Shown here piece after piece: positions 43,201-57,830 of a stretch of DNA of 64,000 bases. A model generated the notes under the pieces. The model did no database searches. It saw nothing but the letters and a program-made list of their open reading frames with translations, and had not been told where the DNA came from. Numbering within the stretch: the first letter of the stretch is position 1; each line of letters begins with the position of its first letter. A program made the position numbers and the translations under genes. Source of the DNA: Phalacrocorax aristotelis. Lineage: Eukaryota > Chordata > Aves > Suliformes > Phalacrocoracidae. Location: assembly GCF_949628215.1 (NCBI RefSeq), contig NC_134280.1:50742621-50806620 (forward strand), given 5' to 3'.

Positions 43201-46200
43201 AAGAAAAAGCCCCACCTAACACTAGTTCTGTTTCTTTCTCTCACTCGGAGTTGAGAAGCTTATATTAATTGCAAAGTGTGAGAATCTGAACAAACACCCT
43301 CCTTGGGCAACCAGGGCCAACCCCAGGAAAATATTTGCATCTATGGGATGTGCAAATTGTGCAACCAGCAAAATATCAAGCCAGATAAGACCTTTCACTA
43401 GGCTCTACAAAGACACGCTGGCAACTCCGCGATGCTGACTCAGGCTAAGACAAGTTGCTTTAATTTTCTCTCCCTCACTCTAGCCTGCACAGGGGAAATA
43501 ATACCAGCCAACTTCATATGCAGTTTGAAGCCACTAGACGGTATTTGCAGAGCTGAATCAAACCAAAGCAGCCGCCGGTGGAGTACAGGAGGGAACTGGG
43601 GTCCCCTGCAATGGAAGTCATCCTCCCATCCTAAAAGTAAAATCTTAAGGAAGTTCTTGGTGCAACAAGGTTACCTCTGCCCTGGACACGATATTTAACT
43701 TCATTATATTACATGATTTCCCATGCCTAAGGCTTGTTATAGCCTTGTCTGCCTAGATTTAGTTACACATATGTGTTATTAGGGAATTAGGGAAATTAGT
43801 TAGGAAGGTCATACAGTTACAAAACCTTTGTGAAAGAGACTGATGGATCTTGGTTTCTCCCACCAGCTTTCAAAGATCTGTACTTGTGCCTGCTTAACCA
43901 GGAGAGCAAACAGCCAAACAACACTGCTACACATCTGCCAGAGACCTATGAACCATCTCCTGTTGACAAGGCAGTGAGAGTACTATCAGTGGCAAAAATT
44001 AACTAGTAAAAAGCACAGTTTTGCCAGAATGCATCCAAGCAGCAGCAGGCTGATTGAAGCAAAAAGCCGGTACTAGCACAATACCGCTCCTGCGGATGGG
44101 GCTCAGGGTTTTGCACATAACAGAGTACAGCAAGGCACTGCAGGTATCATTTTGCAAACCAAAACCCTGCATTAACATTTCTCCCTTTCTGACTTGTTTT
44201 TGCTGCGTGGAAGGAGTAACAGAAGGAATTACCTTGCGTGAGCAGGAAAAAGGGGCAGGCACACACTCGGTGTTCAGTGCCACTTGTTGACCCAGCAAGA
44301 GGCTATGTGCAATAGAAGTGCCGAGAAGCTGCAAGGACCTGATGCTGTTGCAGATGCCTCTCTGCTGGGATGCTCTTCAAACAGAGACGCTATCCAGTGT
44401 ACCAAAGTTCAGAGGGGAAGGACAACAAGGAAAGTATCAGAGCAAAACATATGCTGTGGGGTTTAACTACAAGGCCCTGACATACCTTCCTTCCTGATTT
44501 AAAAGCCTCCTGAAGGTTTTCATACGCTCTCCCCTGCTCTCCATGTCCCCCAGAAACATGAGCTGGAAAAAAAAAAGCTCGTGGTGGACACGTGTAGCCA
44601 GGAAAGAGAGCAGGGAGAGATCAGATGCATTGTGAAGTGAGGAGAATACACAATATAATGGAATATAAGGGGGGTTTCACTTTTTCCCTGTAGCATGGTA
44701 TGTGTGCTTTCCACCTATGGTCAGCCAGAAACATATCCCCTAATAAATTCCCTGGTATTGCAAAGCTTGAAGCAACTGTAGTGCACACAGTAGACTTCCA
44801 GAGACTCTCCAGAGCAAACCACCACTTTATGGGTGTCTGAACTGGTAGGAATTATAGCAGGAGCTTCAGTGACAAAAAGTGTGTTACAAAACTGACTCTG
44901 GTTTTCTTCGGGGTCCTAGGATTTAATGCTGCCTACACAGGCACGAGATAGAGGGTAAAGAGCCCAGAATGGCACCCTCAAGGCCCTGCCGAGCAGGCAT
45001 GCAACCAGCTGCCAGCACAGGGACTCAAAGGCTGAGTTCAGGCTCTGCAGGCTCTTGCTGCAGACAGGTTTTTTGCTCCTGAAATGCCTGGTGCATCACA
45101 TTTCTGCCACTGGGCTAATTCTTCCCCAGCAAAAGGCATGATGGAACAAGTGCTCCCAATCAAAGGGGAAACTCAGTCAGTCAAGAAAATCCTCCCCAGG
45201 CTACCAGGCTTTACTCCTTCCAGCCAGATCAGCTTTGTTTTTCCAGAGCTTTCAAGAACAGCTCTGGTTCTCCTCCAGGCTGCTTCCTGCAGACCATGCC
45301 AGGGTCTTCAGAGCAACCATGAAGGTTCAGCTCAGAAGGGATACCAAACTACAGAAAATGGCTCCACGACCCCCAAAGCCCCATTATGGCATTTCCGCAG
45401 TGTAAGGAAAAAGCTTTTCTTCCCCTAACAGAAAGGTTTTTATCCACCAAGCCTGGAACACCCAGATGTGCAGCCCTTGCAGAGGCATCACAGGGCTCCA
45501 GCTGCTATTATCTGTTAATTTACAATCTGAAGTTCCCATGCCCTTGTCTCAGCCCCGAATAGAGAGGTCTCACGTCTTTACCCTGTGCAATACAACAGGA
45601 CTGCTATTCAGGCACACGCACGAGGTCAGGAGCTCCTGAGAAGTATCCAGATAACCCCTGACCTATGCTATATGCTAGCAGCTGCTTGGTCTCAGTACAA
45701 AAGGATGAAACAGGGGCAAAACTGCCCCATTCCTACCTATACTTTCTGCCTTCACTTGGTTAAAATGCCACTTGGTCCAGAGCTGGGACAGGCTTGGACC
45801 TCCGTCCTAACACATTTGCTAGGAGCACCTCTGATAAGTGTTTAACTGTCTTCCAGTTTCTGTCTGCATGACATCCCTCTAGCTTTTGGCAGCAAGGAAC
45901 CAAAACAAAGTGTTGACCTTCTTGAGCAGAGGAAGAGGCATAGGTTTACCAAATGAGACAGCACACAGCTAAGACAAGGACAGACTACATTCAATACTGT
46001 CTTGCTCTCTTTTTGTGCTACTCCAACCTGCTCAGTGTAGCTAGTCAAGGTGGGATTCATCTCACCTACAACACAGATGTATCCATGACAGCCCATCATC
46101 CAGAGCCTTTTTATCATCAATGAGAAGAGACAGGCACAACCTATCTGATCATCTTCAGGTATCTATCTGCATTAGGATGAAAGTGCTTGTTTCCTCCACT

Positions 46201-46810
46201 CTCTGCTTAGGGGGGGCTGAGGGTAAGTGGCTAGGAAGTTAGATATCAACATCTGGACAGGTGGATTACACCCTGACATTCCCCATCTTGCACTTAGCTC
46301 ATACGCTTTTCAGAGAGGGACTATCTCACGCTGCACCTAACATGAAAGCACTTCCAGTCCCCAAGGCCCAAAAGTAACGCTACACTTTAAGTGGGAGACG
46401 AGAGGCCCATGCCCTGAAGTATCTACCACCGAGAAAACTTCACAATATTTTCCCTGTAACAATATTTCATGTGGATGCAAGTCAGGCTGGGGGCTGGCTG
46501 AAGAGAAGGCAGAGCTGCAGGTCTTGACCTGCTTCTGTGTCAGCAGGAGAAGAAAGGGAAATGTCCCAGGCACAAAACGCTTTGTGCTGTGAGAACAGCA
46601 TTGCCTGGAGAGCTTGCAAGGCTCACTTCATGCCCATCAAGAGATGCACAAGGATAGGCAGGGATGCACGTGCACAGCAGGGCTGGGGCAAGGACATGGG
46701 CGAGGAAAGGATCGAGCACTCAGACCACACATTTTTTCTAGTGGAGAGACTTGGAATTTACAGACCAACCTTAAGGATTCTTCTCTTTTTTATGACTTCT
46801 GATATATGAT

Positions 46811-46990
46811 CCTTTGAGGCAGGCAACACTGGAGCTTGATGCAGACAAATGCAAAATAATGAGTCTAGGGGCAGGAAGCCAAAGCAGACAGTGCACACTA
46901 AATGGAGCTGTTGTGCTGCTAGGCTGGCCAGGGGAGAGATTGAGGAGTCATTCTAAGACTTGTGAAGGCCATCAGCCCTCGTGCTACAGA
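46811..46990 (+). repeat. Possible old CR1-like reverse transcriptase fragment
   Basis: An open stretch reads LDADKCKIMSLGAGSQ, which recalls the KCKVLHLG motif of the CR1 reverse transcriptase, and it lies about 500 bp upstream of a clear CR1 end in the same orientation. Similarity outside this motif is not evident, so it may be chance. Confidence 0.3.
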
Positions 46991-47499
46991 AAAGAAAATT
47001 AAGCTCAGACACAGATTGCAGGCAGAATAACTTCCCTGACAACAGGATGAATGAAGAATAAGTTGTTACAAAGGACCCTCAAATCAAATAGGGGAAAAAA
47101 AAAAGAAAGCATGGAAGAGACTGCATGACATTTACCTGCAGTCGGACTGAACTGAACTGTTCAGAAGAAAACAAGAAATTCAAATTAGCTTCCTCAAAGG
47201 GTGATTTACTGGTGGCAGAGCTTTTCCTTCCACCACAGCATTTTACCAAGTTTGCAGGCTCCTGCCTCAGTTTTTAAACATTATCCCTTTGCATCCTAAT
47301 CCCAAGAGGTACTTGCTCCCATTGCCCCTGCAGGGCAAGCAATGCTGAGAAAGTGTGACTGGGGGTTGTCCACCTCCACGCATCAGCTGCCAGTTACATC
47401 CCAGTTCCACAGGATAAGCTGTTCAATTATTTTATATGTTTTTGGGGGGTGGGGAGGGTAGTGTTTTCCCCCTTCTTCTCCCCTGGGATTTATTCTGAA

Positions 47500-47964
47500 G
47501 TTTCTGGAGAGTTGCTGGAGTGCATCCAAAGAAGAGCAACAAAGCTGGTGAAGGGTCTGGAGAGCAGGTCTTATGAAGAGAGGCTGAGGGAACTGGGGTT
47601 TAGACTGGAGAAGAGGAAGCTGAGGGGAGACCTCATCCCTTGCTACAGCTACCTGAAAGGAGATTGTAGTGAGGTGGATGTTGGTCTCTTCTCCCAAGTT
47701 ACTAGTGATAGAACGAGAGGAAACTGCCTCAAGCTGAGTCAGGAAACATTTAGATTGGATATTAGGAAAATTTTCTTCACTGAAGGAGTGGTCAGGCACT
47801 GGAACAGGCTGCCCAGAGAGGTGGTGAAGTCACCATCTCTGGAGGTATTTAGAAGACATGTAGACACAGCACTTCAGGGCATGGTTTAGGAGACATGGTA
47901 GTGTTGGGTTGACAGACTCGATGATCCTAGAGGTCTTTTCCAACCTTAATGATTCTATGATTCT
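47500..47964 (+). mobile_element. CR1 LINE, 5'-truncated 3' end
   Basis: The segment encodes the C-terminal end of CR1 ORF2: [55 protein letters not shown], and [18 protein letters not shown], open until a stop at 47887-47889. It is followed by the usual short 3'UTR (GATGATCCTAGAGGTC then CTTTTCCAACCTTAATG) and the octamer-like tail ATTCTATGATTCT ending at 47964. CR1 elements are the main non-LTR retrotransposons of birds and other sauropsids. Only the last part is present, so it cannot move by itself. It sits antisense within the inferred HRAS intron 1. The open frame of about 140 residues suggests a relatively young insertion. Confidence 0.93.
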
Positions 47965-50900
47965 CCAAGCTGTGAATTGAATAAACTCATTCTAGATGCT
48001 GACTTTAAAATAAAGGAGTTGAAAACCTGAGCTGACCTGAGAGATGCTATGCTGCCTGCCAGCCCATAGTCACTGCAGTCATAGTTCAACCAACTTCAGC
48101 AGAATTTGAACAAGACCTCATAACTCTGTTGCAAGGCCTACCAAAACCCATATACTTAGCATGCCCTGAAAAAGCCCAGCCCTCTGCTAGGCACACAGCT
48201 TCCCACCTCTTCACAAGCAGCACACTTAGGCAATGCTGCTCTTGAGGACCCTAAACAGGGCTACAGAGGCACCTCCATATCTGTTTCTTTTCAAATTGTA
48301 TGTTTTCCTGAAACTCAGGCAGGCTTTCCTTTGCCTTCTCAAGAGCATCCTGCAGTTGCCTTGTTTTCTCTTCAAAATGGTAGAGATTACAGGCCAGCTT
48401 GACACAGCTCAGTTTGCACCCATGGATTGGTGACTAGAACATCCAGCTAACTGCCCTGGGCCTTCAGAAACCCGCAACCAGGGACTAGAAGGTACAGTGA
48501 CCTGTACCTGACATGCTGTAATCCTCCATCTTTTCTTCCGCATCCATTTAATGTCTAAAGCTGGCCAGTACCAGAGGGTCTTGCTACCACCTGCCTAGGA
48601 GAATCATCACCAAAACCTCTCTCGCTGCTACACTAAGGACATGTACAAGGATTCAGCAACGACTGCCCGATTCAGAAGATGTGAACAGGCTACAGTTCTG
48701 TTAAGAGTCAAAGGAGGAAGAAGATGAACCTAAATTCCAGGAATATAATTCTGGATAGGCATCTTCCATTGGCAGTTTCATCTGAGCAGCTTCCCCTTAC
48801 CCACCTCCCATCCTGAATGGGTTTATCATCCAGTCCATGGTTGCTCTGAATTACCCCAGAGGTGACCATATTTCAGCAACAAATCAAACTGTCACAATAC
48901 ATTCCTTTCTACACTGTTTTTTAAAAATATGTGAGTCCTGGCTGCCAGAGAATTGTTTTGGAAAGATTAGATTAGGTGCCTTGGAAACTGCTTTGAGAAA
49001 AAGTAGAGGGTTTTTTTACTTCTTGAAGAAATCTACCTCCTTTTTTTTCTCACTGGTAAGTTTTTTTTAATCCTTAAAGACGTGGTCAGTTACTACATCT
49101 TGATTTTTTAGATCTTTTCAGAAAAAGCGCCTTGCCGCAGGTGACAAAAAGGGAGATGGCTCATTTTGCAATCATCTGCCACCAACACAAATCAAGATCC
49201 TAAAGCCCTCTGTTTTTTAAATCAACACCCATCCAGAGGGTGACAACATCTCTTCTCAATTGCCCAAATTTTCTTACTGTTTTTCCAACTCACAACATGC
49301 CAAGACACTCAGTTTTGCAGAAATTGATCAATATCTTCTGGTAGACACAAACTCCACTTACAGCCTGGAGGACTTACATGGAAAGGACGGCTACTCCAGC
49401 CCTCCACTCACATGACTTTTAAGGCCAGATACCAAAAATATTAAACCAACAGACAAGACAACCTTGCTTGAAGTGATAAAAGGAAACAAAATGCCACCTT
49501 CTCAGGGTTCATTGTGATGAGAAAGCATTTCATTAGAAAAACCAGATTAGCAACACAACAGTTGGGTGCTAACTCTTTTGACACTCATCAGTTACCAAAG
49601 GAAGGGGGAAGCTGATCCTGCAGTCAAAGCACTGGATTAGGACAACAATTTCTGTTCTCAGCTCTTCTCCAGACTTCTCTTAACATGGATTTCCATTCCT
49701 CAGTTCCCCATCTGTAAAACAAGAGGTTGTAATAACGCCTCTCCTTTCCCCACTCAGTGTCTCTCCTGGCTATAGACACTAGTAGATACTTCAGGTAGGG
49801 TCATGTTACCCATGAGCAGGAAGAATGAACATATCTACCAGCAAAATGCTGGGAAGGAGCAAGAAGGAGAAACTCACGAATTAACTAATTTTCCACAGCC
49901 AGAACTTGGCACTTGGAATACAGTTTTTAATTTTCAAGCAGATATGAGGAACAGCCCAGCCTGGACACTTCTTAGGTTGGAAGAGGGTGGCTGCTTGGGA
50001 GGTACCCTGCAGAAGAGGAACAGCAAAGGTGTAAACTGATGGAAGAGGAAGAATTCTGTCCTACCCATACAGATTAACACGTTCATCGTGGAAGGAATGT
50101 GGAGCCAGGACATCTTGTCTGGCCCCTGATAATCAGGTGCAGTAGCTGTAGGGATCAGATGACTAATTATGAAGCAAATGTTATTCAGGGTCTGAAAGTC
50201 CTAGCTTTCCTCGTTGCAGGACAACTGCCCAAAGTCTTGCCTTGGATGGCAGATAGGAAATGATCAAGAAAAAAAACCAGTTTCTGTAATCAGACAAGAA
50301 AGGCCATTTTTCCTCCTATTCGTACCCTCCTTGTGCCTGCTACAAAACAGAGAAAACTGCTCTCAACCCACTGAGGTATCGCCTTGTTAGACCCTCACTG
50401 AAGGGCTGCAGGCATGGTCTGCCCCACAGCAGGACTGAGGTGGGCTTCTGACTACACTCCGCCCTAAGTTTCTGTGGTTTGTGGTGGGTGTGATAGCAAA
50501 CCAATCTATTGGAGGCCACAGTTAGGCTGCAGTGATATGCCCACATAAAGCTGTAAATAACCACTGTCAGTGGTTTAAAAAACTTGTGTGCTCCAAAGCA
50601 CCCTTCATCCTCAGCCACCTATCACAAGTCAGCACGGTTGGCAGAGGGTGGACCACCCAGCCCAACATCAATTGACTGCCTCCATCACCATGTCTGCTCA
50701 AGAGCCCCATGTAGATCATCATCTGCACATCGAATCCAGGCTGCACTCTACTCAGCCCTACCTCCCTGTACAGTGTCTCTGCCTTCTTGCTTTCCTTGAG
50801 TCTTGCTCAATGCTACCAGAGTTCATGGAATGACTGCAGTCTCTGAATAACCAACTGAGACACATAAAGGGACAGTATTTTCTGAAGACAATGCCTTTCA

Positions 50901-53900
50901 CACTTGTAAATATCTCTCGTTAGGTGCCTGATGTCTTCAGCCACTGATCCTTCGATACTGGGTATATGGCAGGGATGGGAACACAGAACTGATATAGCAG
51001 TAGACAACATATCTGTGTCAACTTTGCCAGCCACTCTCAGAAATGTGTCCTGATGTTGCCTCTGCAGTGGCTTTCTGGAGTGAATAACATGGCTTTCGTC
51101 CCTTCTGCACAAGGAACCATGGTACAGTTGTACCACCTGTACCAGAGCATCTTACACAGGGATCAGCCAAGAGATTTCCACCCTCAGCCGTCCACTTCCT
51201 TGCTCCACCACAGACCCAGCATGACCCTGTGACTACAAGCCACACCAGCACGCAGCCTCCTTGCTTCTGTGGAAAAGCAGGAGAAGAAGCACTTTTCCAT
51301 ATCTAGGTCTGACTCTTTCAGGCCTCCGTTTCCCATCTTCACCATGGTCATGGCGGTCATTTCTTTCCAGCACATATATGTTCTGAGAACAAATACCTTG
51401 ATGCTTGGAAGTTCATGGGGGCCACAGAATAGCCATAAAGCTGTCAGCTGCAACTGAATACAGCAGGACGGAGGACGTACATCTGTACACCCAGGAGTAG
51501 AGAGCAGATCCAACCTTCACAGACTTCAGTACAAGTCACAGCCATTGCATCCCCCAGCAGAACAATTCAGCAGAAAGTGGACCAGGGATTTGCGTGTACT
51601 ACCGCATCCATCAGCGGCTGCACTGACTGCCAGATAGGAGGTCACACCACTGCAGCACAGCAATGTCCTCCCCCTGCCTAGCCCCCAGCACTTACCCTCG
51701 ATGCTCCCTCCCACAGCAAGCAGAGCAAGAAGCCAGTACACACCTGTTGAAGCAGGTCATGGAGCAGACCCCTTGCCCAAGGCTGCCTGTGTAGGAAGTG
51801 GGACAAGCCCTCCAGAAAAAGCTGCCTGGCCTTGTATGGTATCATGCAAATCAGGAAAAGACTGGGGGAACCAAGACTGGGAGAAACCTTGCACGACCAA
51901 AGTTATAATATAAGGTTACATATTCAGCCTCTGCACACAAGTTGGGGAGGCAAGGGGTATGCATGCACACACACAGGCAAGAGGTACCTCCTGCTTTCAC
52001 CAGCATTCACTGGGTCCGCACGCTAGAACAGAGAGTTGTGCTGTTCACAGCAGGAGCCTAACACGGCGGGACCCGAAACAAGTCGTTGCATCAGACACAG
52101 ATCCAAGGAGGAGACAATGGAAAAGTTAGTTACAGAATTAGGACACATACAAGCTGGGGTCTGTCCCATATTTATTTCCAAGAAACAGTCATGTTTTATC
52201 TACTTATCATACTCAACTACTGTTTTATATGTTTACCATACAAACCAAAGCCTGGTTTCTCAAGCCTGGCCTTCTCCTTTTTCTGGAGGATGAATTCTAG
52301 TCCCTCAAGTAACGCTAAGCTCCCTGACATCTCATTCTTGCTCCAGCAAAGCCAGCTGCAGAGAAAGAGCATGGATGCTACGGTCAGTACAGAAATATAG
52401 GAGCTAGTGCCACACCAGGAGACTACTCTGGCTAGAGCTGGGGTAGAACAAGGAACAAAATGCATCAATTGCAGACTCCAGTTTCATACATTCAAGCTTA
52501 TTCTATACACTTGGTTTGGAGCAGGCTGAACAGAGCTGGATGGAAGCCACAGAACTGCTGAAGAGAGTGTGGAGCCTCAGAGCAGACTCAGGACTGAAAC
52601 TGGAGTAAGCCTACACAATGGAAGCCTGTTACCCCAACAAACTGCTCAGGAATGGAGCTCACTTCTCAGCAAGCCTCCCAACTTGCTGGGGCACAAGCAC
52701 TTGCTAGCTAGACTCTCCTTTGAGATTTTTCACTAGTCTGCTTTTCTCAGGGGATACAATCCTACGCACTCCTGCTGCTAACCAGCCATACTCTGATTCA
52801 GCCTGGACCTGCAGGATAGCTGATGCTCCACCTTACACAAGAGTAGCCTCCACAACACCTTCTTCCACAGACCTCCTCCCCACTTTTCCTGCAAAGCCCT
52901 ACCCAGTGAGAACAGGGCAGCCCAGAGCAGACCCCATTGTGTGCACCTGCATCCCCCATTTTGCTGCTACCCCTTGGCTTTTTAGACCTTGCTCCTCTCC
53001 TCCTCCCAATAAGAGGATGACATCCTCTTCATTTCACAGGCCACAGCTTCTCCCTGTCTGCTGTTTTCTCAACGATGTTAAACAAGCAGAAGACGTATGG
53101 GCATCTTCCCAGAGACACTGCAGCAATCTCTCTTTTTTGTATTCATCAAGTTATTGCTCCCACCCATGCATATCTAAACTCAGCTCCACCAGCTCTTGAA
53201 TTTAACTTACATATCAGCAGTCTGATCTGTAACGGGTTTAGCTATGTAAAGCAAAAACCCACTTACAGTTTGGCCCACAGCTCTGTATTATGCAAGTACC
53301 TGTGCTGCCTCTGCGTTATCAGAGCGCCCCTCACCCAGGGCATCCTACCCTTTTAGCAGATAGGCTGGATATCTGCTGGGTCGGTATTGCTCCTGAAGAA
53401 GACAAGAGCCCAGGGAGATAAGGCAACAAGCTCAGCCAAGACCAGAGAGGGGGTCAGGACTCCCAGGTTCACAGTCTGGCACTTTAACTACAAAGTCACC
53501 TTTCAGCAGAGAGGTGAGCTGTTCCAAGAGGCCCCATTGCCATCAGATGGGCACCACAGGCAGCTCATGCATTAAGACAGCAAGCATGGAAAGATTATTC
53601 CCTCTGTAGGCATTTAGGCCATTTTGCATCACACACAGCAAGCTATAAAACCATATTCCAGCAGTGAGAAGTTGATAATGAAGTATTGCTTTTACTGAAC
53701 CAGTCATTAAACAGTACTGGTCTCACGTGATAGAGACACCAAGAAATAGGTGGCAACACACAGAATAAAAGGGATCACCTTGAAGCATTTTCCTCTGGAT
53801 ATCTGTAATTATAAACCAAACATCATCAGTTTCCCTCTCTCCCTGCAGTAAATAATTAACTGCAAAAGAATATTCCTCTTGGCCCCATCCTTCCCAATCA

Positions 53901-56720
53901 ATTTTGCTGCGCAATGACATGCTGCCTGGATTGCTCGCTGTGTCACTGTACCCGAGCATTATCCAAAACATTTCATAAAACATAGAGGAACAGTGTAACT
54001 GTTAACTCCAGTACAGCAGAGACCTTCCCTTACAGGTTTGGCGGACATCATCACGTAACTCCCAGTACTTAAAGCAGACAGCTATGACACACACGGCTTA
54101 GCTCATTCACTGCAGCAATATCACTGCAACCATCAACAGAAGCAAATCTGAGAACTCCCATCACATTCTCTGGACTGCCTGAGCTTTATTTGCAAGGCAC
54201 AGCAAATTTCTTCCCCTGAAACACAAAGTTTTCTGTTCCTTTCATTGTTTTTGAGAATATCTCCCCCGAAGATTTCATCCAGAGGAAAAAAACCAAGTCT
54301 GCTCTGTAACAGCACTTTCATTTTTCAGAGACTTTAATCTTTGAATACTAGATCTAAGTTGAATATTGTGACTGCTCAGTCATGCGCAATAACTTGTTCG
54401 CCTCTTGCTACTTACCCTCATCAACCTAACACTCATACAGACTCCAAAAGTAACAGGTAAGCCAGAAAACCTTCGGACCACTCATTACTTTTGCCCTACT
54501 GAAAGATACCTCCTGGCCATAACCCAAGAGAGGAGGAAGGATGAGGCCAGGAGGAAAGCAGGACTGCCCGGTGGGGAGGCTGGGCTTGGTCAGGCAGCAG
54601 ATGGAAGCAGGTTGCATACAGATAGACAAGCAATGAACAACACGAGGTCTGCCATTTGATCCTAGTTGTTTTCTTAGGATATGAAGTCAAATTCACTTTA
54701 AAAAAAGGTATAAGGAGAACACAAGCAAAAGTGAGAGCTGGGAAAACCTCCAGAATTGTAGGAACACCCCTCCTGCAACAGCCAGAAAACCCAGGGAGAG
54801 GCAGAGAAGCCTTACCACCGAGCAACCACCTTCATACTCACTCACAGTTTGGGTTTAGTTTTATGTTTTTATGGGTTTAAACACATATCAGGTTTAGTTG
54901 AGCTGGCTATGAAGCGTTCAATAAAAATCTCCACCAGGAAGTTGGAGAAAAAGAGGGAAATTGGCTAATTTAGACTGAAAAAGCACAGAAAGAGTGGCTG
55001 AAAAAAGAAGCAGAAGAAAGAATGAAAGGAAAACCATGACACTAAAGAGATAAAGAATAATGTAGGGAAAGTAAAAATTAAATTAAACAGACACTGAGGA
55101 TGGTTCAGGAAAAGATAAACCATGAAAAAGGGGAATGAAAACTGGAAGGGAAAGATAAGAGAAAGAGGAACGTGCCATAGCAGAGCAGTTGAACGGCAGT
55201 TGGCAAATAGATCATTTGTTTAATCTTGCCTGTATTTGTCAAATAATTTATTTGATTAATAGTCTTTTGTGGTCTTCAACCAGCTATAGAGCTGATCAAA
55301 CATCATTTCATAAATATATTATTAGATCAATACAGGTAAAATTCAAATACGTTCAACATTTTTATCGGCTGCTTAATAAGCTCTGGTTGTAAGTTTACAC
55401 TTCAAAAATGTTAAAATAGAAAGCTGATAATAAAATGCAATTAGATAAAGCGTGCTCAGAGCTCAATCACTTTGCTTTTCCTAGGCCAGCAAAAAGTGCA
55501 GCAGCATAACACGTCTTGAAAGACAGGCCACAAGACATTTCTACCTCTTCCCTTCATCACCCTCCCACAAGGAACACCTCTCTACAAGCGGTACTTTTTG
55601 TCTTAGCTTTTATTTTGTTGAATATTTCTCCTATATTCAACTTTTTTACTCCACAAAGCTGTTTTACTCCAAGAAAATCTGGGGAGCTCCAAGGGCAGCC
55701 TAGCAGGAAGGTAAATTTGGGGTGTACCAACAGGAGGGGTGGCAGTGGGTGCCCTCTCCAGCCTGGAAGCAAACGTTTATGTTTGTGAGCTGAGCTTTTC
55801 TCCTCTTAAAGGGAAGGGAAGTTAGGTAAAAGATGACCGTGTGGACCAGCCTTTTCCAAACCTCCCTAGTAAAACTAGGGGGAAAAAAAAAAGGTTAAAT
55901 GGCAATTTGTCAGCCTGTTTTTTCCCCCCCTCTCTGGCCCAACACAACATCAAAGGAGTCCCCTTGAGATACCTTAGACCACAGGGTGAAAGTCACCAAG
56001 GCAGACCATCTCCACACACTTGGTGGCAGGTCTGCCAGGGAGCCCCATGGAGCGGCACCAGACTCTACGAGGAAACCGCAGCTATCACCTTCTAGGCTGA
56101 CATCAGAGAAACCCAAGGTTACTCCCACCGCTGCTCTACCTTTACCACTAACAGCAGCCAAGAACCAAACTTGCCACAGGAGAGAACCACACCAAGGATA
56201 ACTCCTTGGGGACAGAAAAGTCTCCCTCGGGTCAGAAGTCCTGTTTAAACATTACAACGATATCCCGAACTGAGATAATTATTGCTAATTACAGGATCAT
56301 TTTTATGTAAACATGGAGGATATTACTATGCGTATTTCATCTCTTTTTAATTAAAAGAAATAAGAAGTTCACAGAGACAAAAACAGAGACATGCTGACAG
56401 CTCCCACCCCAAAGCAGACTTTCCTGCAGTGAAAACACCCACCAGCCTCCAGACCCACCGAGGAGACTGAACAGGGACTTCAATCAGCATTGGCCTCCCC
56501 AGTGCTGAAATGAAGCAGTTGGCACGTTATTAATCATGCAGGGAAAACACTTAATGAGGAGAAGGAAACAACCAGACAGGCAGAGGGGACACACATAGAT
56601 TCAAAGTCATGGCTGTGTTACAAACATTTGGGAAAATCAAGCAAATCACCAGCTGCAAAATCAAATTACTCTGCAGCTCTGTGAAGATAAACACATTACT
56701 AATCTGACCAGGAGAAACCA

Positions 56721-56740
56721 ATATCCACCAATATCCACCA
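56721..56740. repeat. 10-bp tandem duplication ATATCCACCA
   Basis: Two perfect copies head to tail, preceded by ACCA. It is a small local duplication. Confidence 0.8.
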
Positions 56741-57604
56741 GACAACCCTCCAACAGCTCTTTAGCTGAACCCGCACAAAGCCTCATGTGCTTTTCTCCAT
56801 TCAAAACCAGGTCCTGCTCTAACCTGCACAACCTACCTGTGCCAACAAGACTGAGGTACGTCGCAACAAAGCCTCACCAGGAGTTTGCACCCCCTTCTCC
56901 ATCTCAATGACCTACCCAGGAGCAACTTTGAACAGCACAGGCTGAAGAGACGTGACTTAGGTCCTTGAAATAGTTGATGGCTTGACTTGGGTCAAGCCAT
57001 TCCTGCTGCACCAGCCTCCTGCTTCCAGCTGTCCTAAGCGTTTCTCCAGCTGCTTCAGAGTTTGCCAGTCTTCTCCGATTTCTCATCGGCTCTTTTGTCT
57101 CCAGGCATACTCCACTGCTCGAGGCAATTAAAATGAATCCCCGGCCAGGACCCATATGGGCCAAGGAAGCCACCAGATGCACCTGCTCCCACTTAGGGCT
57201 AAGGGGTTGAACCCCTGGGCCCCGTGACGCCCTTGCACGGCAAGCAGGGCACAAGCAGCCTCTGCACACCGCAGAGCCCCGGCAGCGAGCGTCCCTGGGA
57301 GGAAGGGAGGTGCCGCCAGCTCCGCAGAGCCGCACGCACACAGGAACGGGGGACCTCGCTCACTTGCTCTCAGATGCATGTACCTGCACCTCCACCACCT
57401 GCACACCCCCTCCGTGCCTCACTCCTGGCCTGCTGATGCCTGGCACTGATGTGAAGCTGGTCTCACCCAGGGGATGCCGCTGTGATGTGGGGCAGCCAAG
57501 AGGCCAGTAGGCACCTGCTTTGGCAAAGGGTGGGGTGTCCAGTGCTCCCCCTTGGGAGCATCATAGGGGCGGTGTGGGGGATGCAACAGGATGAAGGAAG
57601 GTAG

Positions 57605-57830
57605 GTGCAGGGGGCTGCAGTCTGGAGGTGCAAGGAGAAGGAGGAAGAGGGGGCAGAGAGGACTGCAGCTTGTGGACATGGAGGGGAGCAGGAAGACAAG
57701 GGGGAGGAAGGAAAGGGGTCTGCAGCTTGGAGGTGGGCATGGAGAAGGGCAAGAATAGTGCAAATGGGGTGCAGGAAGAGGAGGGTAGGGGATGGTGGAC
57801 AAAGGGGGTGCAGCGGGGATAGAAGGCAAA
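57605..57830. repeat. Degenerate G-rich minisatellite next to the CpG island
   Basis: CTGCAG followed by TC/CT TGG-like sequence recurs at 57615, 57663 and 57720 (spacing 48 and 57 bp), each followed by GGAG/GGAAG-rich sequence. The strand asymmetry keeps long frames open on both strands, which explains the spurious open frames here. Confidence 0.6.
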
